A stretch of 64,000 nt of DNA from Gracilariopsis chorda (lineage: Eukaryota > Rhodophyta > Florideophyceae > Gracilariales > Gracilariaceae): NCBI GenBank assembly GCA_003194525.1, contig NBIV01000049.1, positions 297,054 through 361,053 on the forward strand. The letters are read 5' to 3'. Numbering within the stretch: the stretch's first letter is position 1; each line of letters starts with the position of its first letter. Below the pieces are notes generated by a model. That model was not told the DNA's origin. It did no database searches and worked only from the letters and a program-made list of their open reading frames with translations. Position numbers and translations under genes: made by a program. Below, in pieces: positions 20,944 to 29,965 of this stretch.

Positions 20944-22776
20944 ATGGAATGCCTGATGCGCGTTGCATATTGCAGAGTAGCCTTTTTTCCTTCGGGAGTC
21001 TTCTCGCATACACAGCCCAGCACACATTGTAGCTTTTTCCCATCACATACTATGCGTAGAGGTCCTCGGAGAGTTTCAAATCGCGGGAGGGACTTACACC
21101 GAGGAGGAAGCAGGCGTGGAAGGGCAAAGAATTCGTGGTTTTCCCATCCTAGAGCATCAGTGGATCCGTTCTCTGGACCTCGAGTAATTGAACAAGCTGC
21201 CCCAAAGTCACTGCCGCCCGAGAGCGCTTCGATTTTGTGGCTTCGTAACGACCTTCGTGTGTGTGATCATGAAGCTCTCGCACTAGCAAATACCAGTGGG
21301 ACCATGGTACCAGTTTTCATTTTCGACACTTCCAAGTTTGGAATTAAGAACGCATCACCCTGGGGCTTTCAGAGGAACGGTCCGTTTCGCACCGTTTTTA
21401 TGATAGAATCTGTGAAGGACATGCAGCAAAACTTGCGACTAAGAGGCAATGACATGCTAGTTCGCCAGGGAGACCCTGTTACGGAGATCCTGGACATAGC
21501 GAAGGCCTTGGCGGAGTCTGGTTTTGATTCGGTCAACGTAGTTGCACACAAAGAGACAACGTGGGAGGAAACTAAAGATGAGGATGCATTGCAGGCCGGC
21601 CTAAAAAGACTGGCACAGGAAACTGGGAAGGACATGGAAGCTTACTGGCTCTGGGGTTCGACGATGCACCATGTCGATGATGTACCTTTCAACCCTGGGG
21701 GGCCAGGCCTTCCAGAGACGTTCACTGCCTACAGAAAGCTAGTTGAAGGAAAGAAGACTCCAGTTCGCGAAGAGGTTCCAACACCTGAAAGGTTAAACCC
21801 ATTTCCTATGGAACTGCGGCTCCGTTCTGATCGTTTCCCTTCTTTAAGAAATGATCTACAAGTCGAGGGCTTATGCGATCCTTTGGACCATGCTTTTCCA
21901 CATCCTCTGGGGGCCATGGACTTTGTAGGAGGCGAATCGAACGGGTTAGATCGAATGAACGAATACATCTGGGATATCAATGGTCTAGAATGCTATAAGG
22001 AAACGCGAAATGATAGCGGAAAACGCAACTTTTCGTCAAAGTTTTCACCATGGTTGGCGCTCGGTTGCATTTCACCAAGAACTCTGTACTGGCAAGTGCG
22101 CGAATATGAACAGAAGAAGGTGGCAAATGATTCTACGTACTGGATGCTCTTTGAGCTGATGACGCGTGATTACTTTCGGTGGGTATCAGCTTCTGTCGGA
22201 ACCAAACTTTTTGCCGTAAACGGGTATTCTGGTAGGAGCGTAGGTGAACCAAGTTTGTTCGACGTCAACCCTGCTGCCGTAAGACCTATTCACCGAACTA
22301 GACTGCAAAAATGGATTGAGGGGAAGACTGGCGCTCCGTACATAGATGCGAGCATGCGCGAACTTGCGTTGACTGGTTTTATGAGCAATCGTGGAAGACA
22401 AAACGTTGCGTCCTTCCTAATACATGACCTAGAGTTTCCAGACTGGAGAGCTGGCGCAGAATACTTTGAAAGTGTTCTGATAGACCATGACGTCGCATCC
22501 AATTGGGGTAACTGGGCTTATCTGGCTGGAGTCGGGAGTGACCCTCGTGGCGGTCGAAAGTTCAATGTTGTTAAACAAAGTAAGCAATATGACCCGGAAG
22601 GATGGTTCATTACGAGGTGGTGTCCGGAACTGATTGATATTCCACCGCCAATGATCCACGAACCACACTTGCTGTCTAGTGAGGCACTGAAAGAGGTTGG
22701 GATAACGGAAGGAGAAACTTACCCGACCCCCATTGTCAGATTGCCCACAGCTCCGTCCTCTCAAAAGGAGCAATAG
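20944..22776 (+). CDS. Cryptochrome-DASH (photolyase/cryptochrome family)
   Basis: A 610-residue flavoprotein of the CRY-DASH branch, known for repair of cyclobutane dimers in single-stranded DNA and possible blue-light signalling. The N-terminal photolyase alpha/beta domain begins near residue 96 (ILWLRNDLRVCDHEAL). The FAD-binding half includes KFSPWLALGCISPR, the DASH-like DYFRWVSASVGTKLF, YIDASMRELALTGFMSNRGR and SNWGNWAYLAGVGSDPRGGR. The first 90 residues are Arg/Gly/Ser-rich (RGGSRRGRAK), perhaps a transit peptide or nucleic-acid-binding tail. A second in-frame ATG at 21052 is an alternative start. There is no long C-terminal signalling extension. Single exon. Confidence 0.93.
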   Translation: MECLMRVAYCRVAFFPSGVFSHTQPSTHCSFFPSHTMRRGPRRVSNRGRDLHRGGSRRGRAKNSWFSHPRASVDPFSGPRVIEQAAPKSLPPESASILWLRNDLRVCDHEALALANTSGTMVPVFIFDTSKFGIKNASPWGFQRNGPFRTVFMIESVKDMQQNLRLRGNDMLVRQGDPVTEILDIAKALAESGFDSVNVVAHKETTWEETKDEDALQAGLKRLAQETGKDMEAYWLWGSTMHHVDDVPFNPGGPGLPETFTAYRKLVEGKKTPVREEVPTPERLNPFPMELRLRSDRFPSLRNDLQVEGLCDPLDHAFPHPLGAMDFVGGESNGLDRMNEYIWDINGLECYKETRNDSGKRNFSSKFSPWLALGCISPRTLYWQVREYEQKKVANDSTYWMLFELMTRDYFRWVSASVGTKLFAVNGYSGRSVGEPSLFDVNPAAVRPIHRTRLQKWIEGKTGAPYIDASMRELALTGFMSNRGRQNVASFLIHDLEFPDWRAGAEYFESVLIDHDVASNWGNWAYLAGVGSDPRGGRKFNVVKQSKQYDPEGWFITRWCPELIDIPPPMIHEPHLLSSEALKEVGITEGETYPTPIVRLPTAPSSQKEQ

Positions 22777-23662
22777 CGGGAAAGAGCGCGATAGAACTCC
22801 TTGAAACGCTGATGTTGACTCTGCTGACCTTGTATTTACAAATATGCTCTCGTCGTGCGCATGCAACCATGCAAATTGCTCTGAAACTTCTATTCATAGC
22901 TATACGAAGTGCACGGATGAGAAAGAGGTCCTACGCTCTATCTCAAGTGTCTCGTGGTATTGTATCGGCACATAACTGAAAGGGAACAGGGGATTATACA
23001 TTGCTGCAGAAGGGAATGATCTCGTCCCATAGTTTTTCTAAAGATGAACTTACGAACAGCGGCATAGGCATGGACCCAGAAACAGCACCAGTCTCCCGTC
23101 CTCATCACTTCACGCAAGGTAAGACGACAATTCAGATTGAACTCCCATAACTACCTCCACGGGAACGAAGGTTTGGTTGACCCTCGCCTTCTCGCACAAC
23201 GATTTTTGCAATGTTCTCCACTAGTACGAGATATTCCCGCATGTATGACAATAATCTTCGTCTCTCTTTGGTGTGCTCTTATCAAATGAGAAATTGATCT
23301 CCACAACGCAACTATCCTCTGGACAAATCAGTTCCCACTGAAGTACATGTAGCCTCCAACCCTTTTGCCCCTTGTTAGATACATGATGTTCCTAGGAGGC
23401 ACCGTTCGAGGTTCATGTGGAGTGCTCCCGGAGCTTTACGAGAAACGTCATACAGTACAGTGTTCGACATATGCTGGGTTACACGCGTCAAGCTTCAGGT
23501 CCATTTCTTGCACACACATGAGCCGCCTGCCGTCAGCTTGCGGTCTCTTGTAAAGTTTACTGCCCCACGTCGTCTCAAGGGGAAGGTCGCGCTTAGCGCG
23601 GTTCCTTCCCCAGCCAAGTGCTCCCAACCACCTTTCCCTTCGCGCGCAAGAGACTTCGCGCT
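22777..23662. other. Intergenic, no supported gene
   Basis: Short frames only (such as 23365-23553), none recognisable. It should hold the CRY-DASH 3' UTR and the promoter of the trypsin-like gene. Confidence 0.4.
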
Positions 23663-26600
23663 ATGCGTCCGAAACCATGGTTGCCACTCCTCTTGCAGCT
23701 GATTATATCGCTACGGCACGCCTTCGCCGCAAAAGGATGCGACGTGAAGTTGCCGTTATTCAACTCGAGCGTTAGGATAGTTGGCGGACTCCCAGCATCA
23801 TCTCCAGCGTTCGACAACATCGTTACATTAGCGTACACGGACAGCGACAGCGCCGTGAACTATGTTTGCGTTGGTTCACTTATACATCCTCAGTGGGTGC
23901 TCACCGCCGCTCAATGTCCGATCGCCCCTGGCCAAAACTTCGCCTTGTATGGCGGTTCCTCTCTAACGGGAACCCGCTATGATATTATGGATGTGTCCTC
24001 ACATCCACGCTATGACCCAAGCTCTACACCATGGCGCTACGATTTACAACTCATACGATTGCAAACTCCTATTCGCACTCTCAGCGATTCCGCTCCAATA
24101 TCTTCCCCCTCACCTAACTCGCAAGAAGTTGCAACATTGAATGCCATGCGCGTCAATAACAATACCGCATTCGCTCAATCCCCTCGTCGCACTTACCTAC
24201 GCTTGAAGGGATACGGCCTCTCACAAAGCCCATTTAACAATCAAGAGCCTCTTAGCTACCGCGAACGTCCTCTCCTTTTCGCCGACATGCCCATAACGGC
24301 CTGTCCGAATCCCCTTGCGAACGACGGTGCTTTTCGTTTATGTACTAGCTCCTCTGATACATGCGGTCCCTGTTTTGGAGACACCGGCAGCCCGCTTTAT
24401 GATATTGATCAATCTGGAACCGTAGCCGTGCTCGTCGCCGTAGCAACACTTGGCCGTACCGATACCTTTGCGATTCGAGATCCATTTTGCACCAACGGCC
24501 GCATTCCTATCATCTATACTACAGTGGCACCTCACCTCTCATGGATTCGAAGAACCATAGGGAACGCTTCTCTTTCCGAATTCTACATACCTTCAACGGG
24601 TATCAACAACATCGTGCTTGCAAGCGAGAAACCCTCTCTTGGAGTTGTCGCGCGTACGTCTATCATTGTGGTATCCACCCTTGTGCTTGCTGGGATTCTA
24701 ATAGCACTCATCGTGTGCTGCTCCTTGCGTCACTTGCGTTCACGTCGCCGTCGTTGGCAGTCAGGTCTAGCAGCCGAGCACTCCTTTATTAATTCGAGAT
24801 CTCCGGATGTCTTCAGTCCAGACCCTTTTGAGGGTATGCACCTGCAAAACAGACGGAGATCCACAATTTCACTGTCACAGCTGTCTTCTAACGCAATAGA
24901 ACGCTTGAAGCGTACCAAGGAGTTTTCCACTCGCTCACTGGCAGTCATTCGTGCGCGGCGTATGAAGGAAGAAAAGTTATCTGCAAACCCATCCCGTGAG
25001 CCGGTACCAGATGCTCCAGAATGGGTTTCTTCAGCATGGGAAAGACTCTTCAAAAGCCCTTCTAAGGGTGATCTTTCTGCTATCCACAAAGTACCCACAC
25101 AACGCGTGGTAGATGACGTGCTCTCAGGAACCGACAAGAGTGTGGAACCCAGTTTGCAGGATGTGGCTTTTCATTCTGCTCGTGAGGAAGCAAACCTCGA
25201 AGCCGCATGGCAGCGCCTTGAGCTACAAACAAGTCTGCGGAACATGTCTGAGGCTAGTTCCGCAAACATAACCCCCCCACTTTCGCCCTTACCTCAGTCT
25301 CCGAGGAGTGGATCACGTGGGAAGCTAAGTGCGCTATCGCGCTCTGGATCAAAGCGGGGTTCCGGTTTGTCTTCTCCTCTTCGTCGAGCCCTATCTCCCA
25401 CGTCACGCGCTAGCCCTGGCGAACTAACTAAGGCTGACACTCTGCTTGCGGCTTTCGCCTCAATCGATGCAGAGTCTGAGCACGTTGAAGAAACAGTGGT
25501 CGACTCCTCTGCATTGCGCGCTTTAGCAAGTGCTAAGCGTCCAAACATGCTCAATGCTCTGAGAAGAATATTTAGCAGTCCTGGTGCGCAGGGCAGCCCC
25601 TCCAGTAGCAGCTTGGCGCCCGATGGGAGTAGCAGTACAGACCGCCTTCGTGTGTCTCGTCGCAATGGTTCTAGAAGTACCAGCGTACAACAAGATTCGT
25701 TTGCTCTTTCCAGCAAGCAGGGCTCTATGCATCTAGACTACTTCTCCGAGAACTACAGCCTGTCGGATTCTGGCTCAGAAGACGGGGAAAAAGTATTGTT
25801 TGAACAAGCGTTTGTGGCTGGTAGTCGTCGATACACAGAAGACAGACGCCCGGGTGAGAGAGAGGGAAGCTACGTACCCACGCTCAGAGGGTATCGCAAA
25901 GGTCCATCACACTCGCTCCAGGAACTGCAAAGTCGAAGATCAAGCGGTAGCATGGAAGAGGACGAAGTGGAATCGCCTGAACTAAACAAGAATGTGATGG
26001 TCAACAAAGATTTAGATATACAGACATTTGCATCCGCACGCCAGGTTCGCCAAGACCAGAGACAAGCCAGCCGCTGGGATGTCGATGACGAATCATCTGG
26101 CGCCGTTCATGAACTATGGCCGAGACATGAGCCAGATTCGTCCAGTGCCCAAAGCAATTCCCCAGGTCGAGAAGGGTCGCCCATTCCATATCCGCGAGAT
26201 AGGAGATACGGGTCTGCCTCACGAACAAGATCGATGCTAGATGGTGTGGACGTCTGGGATGTTCGCTTTGAAGGGGATGATTTGGTTCACGCCACGCAAA
26301 TGAATGACGGGATCCAGAAAAGAATACCGATTTCTAACGGTGCTGATAGTGAATTGAGGCGTGATGACCGAAAACATACGATTCCTGTTCAGGAAGAACA
26401 TCACAGAGCCGCAATAACACCATTCACGGGACCGGCTTCAGGGAAGCCCTCGGAGCCGGTTGGGTTGAGTGCAAGTGACGAGCTTCATCCGCTAGCGAGA
26501 CGCGAATTATTTCCATGCTATGAAAAGTTAAGTGATATGCAAAGCGCTAGGGATAAGGAATTGCACGGTGAAACGCAGGACTTGAACGCGATTGCATCAT

Positions 26601-26968
26601 CTCAACTAACCCCTATCACGCCGAGTGTAACTTCGAACGAACATGATGGTTCTCGTGATAATGTTTCTACCAGAAACAAGATACTAGAATTCCAGGTGCG
26701 GGACAATGGGCGGGTCGAAGATGCTTATCCTCTTCCTTTTTCACACGAAGGGAAAGGAGATGGGGCTTCTTCAAGGGAACTCTTGAACACTCGCACCCCG
26801 TATATCCTTGGTGGAGAACCATCCGATGTGGAACTGGAGCAGCCAGAATTTCCTCAAGTTACCGTCGGAGAGAAAGCTTCTGCCGAGCGTTTATCAGTCT
26901 CTGAGCTTAAAGAAATGTGGGCCGAAAGAGTACATCGCGATTCAGTGGATGACATTCGATCACAGTAG
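23663..26968 (+). CDS. Single-pass membrane protein with a trypsin-like pseudoprotease domain
   Basis: Predicted 1101 residues. The frame opens at 23618, but the ATG at 23663 starts a proper signal peptide (PWLPLLLQLIISLRHAFA), so I prefer it. An S1 (chymotrypsin-fold) domain follows: IVGG activation site, WVLTAAQC, YDLQLIRL and GDTGSPLYD. The catalytic His is Gln (CAA at 23912-23914) and the catalytic Ser is Thr (ACC at 24383-24385), while the Asp is kept, so classical protease activity is unlikely. A hydrophobic helix (SIIVVSTLVLAGILIALIV, near 24660) is followed by a basic stop-transfer stretch and a Ser-rich cytoplasmic tail of about 740 residues (LSPTSRASPGEL and similar), apparently disordered. 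A receptor or adhesion role is possible but is inference. Single exon. Confidence 0.85.
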   Translation: MRPKPWLPLLLQLIISLRHAFAAKGCDVKLPLFNSSVRIVGGLPASSPAFDNIVTLAYTDSDSAVNYVCVGSLIHPQWVLTAAQCPIAPGQNFALYGGSSLTGTRYDIMDVSSHPRYDPSSTPWRYDLQLIRLQTPIRTLSDSAPISSPSPNSQEVATLNAMRVNNNTAFAQSPRRTYLRLKGYGLSQSPFNNQEPLSYRERPLLFADMPITACPNPLANDGAFRLCTSSSDTCGPCFGDTGSPLYDIDQSGTVAVLVAVATLGRTDTFAIRDPFCTNGRIPIIYTTVAPHLSWIRRTIGNASLSEFYIPSTGINNIVLASEKPSLGVVARTSIIVVSTLVLAGILIALIVCCSLRHLRSRRRRWQSGLAAEHSFINSRSPDVFSPDPFEGMHLQNRRRSTISLSQLSSNAIERLKRTKEFSTRSLAVIRARRMKEEKLSANPSREPVPDAPEWVSSAWERLFKSPSKGDLSAIHKVPTQRVVDDVLSGTDKSVEPSLQDVAFHSAREEANLEAAWQRLELQTSLRNMSEASSANITPPLSPLPQSPRSGSRGKLSALSRSGSKRGSGLSSPLRRALSPTSRASPGELTKADTLLAAFASIDAESEHVEETVVDSSALRALASAKRPNMLNALRRIFSSPGAQGSPSSSSLAPDGSSSTDRLRVSRRNGSRSTSVQQDSFALSSKQGSMHLDYFSENYSLSDSGSEDGEKVLFEQAFVAGSRRYTEDRRPGEREGSYVPTLRGYRKGPSHSLQELQSRRSSGSMEEDEVESPELNKNVMVNKDLDIQTFASARQVRQDQRQASRWDVDDESSGAVHELWPRHEPDSSSAQSNSPGREGSPIPYPRDRRYGSASRTRSMLDGVDVWDVRFEGDDLVHATQMNDGIQKRIPISNGADSELRRDDRKHTIPVQEEHHRAAITPFTGPASGKPSEPVGLSASDELHPLARRELFPCYEKLSDMQSARDKELHGETQDLNAIASSQLTPITPSVTSNEHDGSRDNVSTRNKILEFQVRDNGRVEDAYPLPFSHEGKGDGASSRELLNTRTPYILGGEPSDVELEQPEFPQVTVGEKASAERLSVSELKEMWAERVHRDSVDDIRSQ

Positions 26969-27675
26969 AGAATCTGTTGAGCAGTTTTGTCTATGCAACC
27001 TTCCTTACGCCTTTTTTCGATGCGGTTTTGTCACTAGAGTTTCACATAAAAGAGGTTTTGGTCGCGATTGTTACTTGTTTAAGTCAGGTCTGCTGCACTC
27101 TAATATTAAGCCCCTGATGCTCGGCGATTCTTGACCCGCTACCGCTGAACTAGCATGTTTTCCCTCCAATGCTAGAGATAAGGAATCCTTCAGATAAACA
27201 CATACACTGTAACCTAATTAGTTTGATAATCACTACTTTTCTGTCAATGGTCAATACTATGGCAATGTATCACCGACTAGCTGAGAATGTGTAAATGAGA
27301 TGGCCTGTGTGTGTGTTCACGGGCACGTGCTTCTAATTCCGAGGCAACGGTATTAACTTTCAAGAAGTAGAAGCCTAATCATCTATTCTACGGCTAAATT
27401 CCCCTAATAGACCCAATCGCATCTCTAGTTTGCTTCCGCGTCCGGCGTAACTTTTTATAGTTTTGTAGGCGAGATGGACTAACTCTTAGTGTCTTGCATA
27501 TTCCTTTCGCCCAATGCTGCAAGTCTTGTAGCAAAAAAGAGGTCACACACTTTGAGTCCCTTTGCCCAGCATTCAGGAATGTGGGCTTTGTTATCAAGAC
27601 TCCATCATAGGCTTTTAAAGCTCCTGATAATGATGACCCATTGCACCTGTTTCGCATAATCAAGAGCGACTAGGA
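26969..27675. other. Intergenic, no supported gene
   Basis: A minus-strand frame of 89 codons at 27394-27663 has no recognisable features. A short tRNA-like A-box motif near 27140-27160 (minus) does not fold into a tRNA. Confidence 0.4.
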
Positions 27676-28747
27676 TCACACAAGATGAACATAATCCACA
27701 CCTTTTCGGAAATTCAAGGAATCAAGGTTCTTCTCGAACCCTCTTCCAGACCTATCCAACGCTACGCAGCAGACAATTGGTGGACGAACTTCGGAAAAAT
27801 GCACAACGGGTTTGTTGTAAACGTGTTTTCCAATCTTTTTCACATCCACGTCAGCCCACATCGTTACGAGATCCTGTGACTTTTGAGAAAGTCGACGGAA
27901 CACATCTCTTCCGTCACGTCCACAACCCCAAATCGAAAACCCGTCACGCCAGTTTGGAAGTGAGAGAACTAGATTCTCAAATGCCTCAACTCGAACTGAA
28001 AGCAGCTCCCGTCTGTGCAATTTAAGGCTCGCCATTTTATCGTGATATCGATACCCAGTAAGGCTTTCGCCGAGAAGCTTTCCAAGCCGAAACCCATTCT
28101 TCAAAGCGTCGTACAGAAAATGCAAATCTTCCGGTACCTCCCGCCCTGCCCTGAACGGACCCTGTTGCCAAACTATGCTCCTGCACGAGACTGTGGGAAA
28201 CGCTAAAGGTGCATCCCGAAAAGCGTGAGCAAACAAGTCTTTGGTCTCCAATCGTGTGTGATATTGCTCATAACGTGGCGTTGAACCGCGGGGAATGCGA
28301 TCAAAAACGCCGCCGATTACATCAAAAACTGTCCTCAACTGAATCGAAGGCTTGCAGTGTGCGAGAGAGACGTAAGGGCCTCATAACATCATCAGCATCT
28401 AAGAAAACCAGAATAGCAGATGACGCTCTGGCACAGGCGACGTTTCGTGCACTCCCAACACCGAGCGGACCCGTTTCGCCACGAAAGAGTTCCACATGTC
28501 CAAGGCAAGATCGAAGCTCCTGCAGGACTTGATGGGCTACTTGGTAGGAACCATCAGTGGACGAATCGTCGTATATGACCAACTGCACACGGCGCAGGTC
28601 GACGTTTTGCTGCAGCAGGATGGAGTTGAGGCATTCTTTAAGGTAGGCTGCTCCGTTGTAGACTGGGGTTATAATAGAGCAAAGAAATTGGTGGGAGTGC
28701 TGAGCGGAGTCGTTTTGAGATTTTTCCATGTCGAGAGCATCTGTCAA
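27676..28747 (-). CDS. B3GNTL1-like family 2 glycosyltransferase (frame broken by one base)
   Basis: Two overlapping minus-strand frames make one protein of about 356 residues. The upstream part (28747-28322) has the GT2 nucleotide-sugar fold: SIITPVYNGAAYLKECLNS, DDSSTDGS, and the metal-binding FLDADDVMRP. The downstream part (to 27676) has VPEDLHFLYDALKNG, TGYRYHD, FSIWGCGRDGR, WADVDVKKIG and a tail like that of animal B3GNTL1. I know that family from its conserved order PEDL...YRYH...IW..G..GR...DVD.NKI...RPP. The frames join if one T is removed from the run at 28324-28328. This could be a sequencing error in a homopolymer or a true frameshift allele. Acceptor substrate unknown. Confidence 0.8.
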
Positions 28748-28929
28748 AGTATATACGCGGCCTCGCGGATGAGTACTACGGAGGTGTTCATGAAGATCTT
28801 TCGCGAAGCACTAATTCGATTCAGCGGGAATGTGGCGTGATACGTATCCTCTACGCCACAAAGAGAGCACTCAATAAGTGACAAGCATACGTCAAGAGAC
28901 GGGTATGGCGCAGGTATCTGTTTTTTGTA

Positions 28930-29268
28930 TGTTTTTGTAGGCACGCATGGAGGGCCAGCGGCTGGTCCACCAGGTTTGCGGAGATATCTCCAATTGGCTT
29001 CTTAACCTTGGTACACCCACTTGGTTCGCACCTGCTCAGGCGAAGAATCGTGTGCGCCTGTCGACCAGGAGTGCTTAACGACGTGGACCACTTTGTTCTC
29101 AGATGTCCACTGAGAACGAGGTCTCGTCGTATCTGCCTGCCGAGTATGCGAAAAAGGCAAGGAATGACGGTTAACGATATCATCAAGAAGTGGCCTGAAA
29201 GTATGCTGGTCTTCCTAGCGAGAGAACGCTTCTTTCACATGAAGCGGTCTACACTACGTAGGAATTAG
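28930..29268 (+). pseudogene. Possible 3' end of a LINE-type retrotransposon ORF
   Basis: A frame ending at 29268 contains CACRPGVLNDVDHFVLRCP, the C..C...H....C pattern found near the C-terminus of many non-LTR retrotransposon proteins. It is followed about 15 bp downstream by an (AG)n run, as LINE 3' tails often are. No reverse transcriptase is visible upstream, so this would be a 5'-truncated copy. Weak evidence. Confidence 0.35.
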
Positions 29269-29283
29269 ACTAGTGTGCCTGTA

Positions 29284-29301
29284 AGAGAGAGAGAGAGAGA
29301 A
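29284..29301 (+). repeat. (AG)n microsatellite
   Basis: About nine AG units, directly downstream of the LINE-like fragment. Confidence 0.9.
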
Positions 29302-29965
29302 CCTTGGTACAGGCGAAATGGTAAGCTGTTAGTCATCTCGCCGTCGTGACCTGCCCTTGGGTGTGGGTGAAAGCAGGTTGAAACTGAAAGCCGACCCTCC
29401 AACCTTTTATCCCTAGGAGAAGTTGCTTAGATTTATTGTCTGGAGGTTGGGACCAACCCTTTATCCGATGTTATGCACCACCTGAAGTCATCAATAATTT
29501 TGATACAAAGGGTACTGTAACAAGCGTAACCAAACGTCAAGGGTGAGACGAAACACTGAGCAAACGGTGAAGTGCCCCCGGCCAGGGACAAGTATATGCG
29601 GTGACAGAGCGGTTCCGACGGTACAAGTAGTGAAGTCCTCTCAAAGGGTAGCGGCACCGACGTTTACAACGGTTCGAACGGTACAACAACACCTCTGCAC
29701 TTCGGGGCCCTGAGGTAGTTGATCCAAGGGAAGGTGTGCGCCCTTGGTAGCATTCTGCAGCTTAGCACAGTCGCTTGATCTTTCCCAACCGTTGCCATTC
29801 TCGATTCGAGAAACCAGCAATAGTCCCAAAGTACTTCATGCGTTTCTTTGTCGTCAGTCACGGGTTTCCCAGACGTATGCAGTTCACCGTTCACTCACGT
29901 TCAATTTGCGTATGGTAGTGTCAGAAACCGATATATTCTCAGCTGTCTGTTGCGCTTCTGGGGTT
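29302..29965. other. Intergenic, no supported gene
   Basis: Contains small GT/GA-rich and hairpin-like segments but no convincing coding sequence. Confidence 0.35.

Noticed and set aside
27135-27165. tRNA-like A-box motif on the minus strand (TAGTTCAGCGGTAG) followed closely by GGGTCAAGAATC
   Set aside because: The spacing is far too short for an anticodon arm, no acceptor stem closes, and a permuted arrangement does not fold either.
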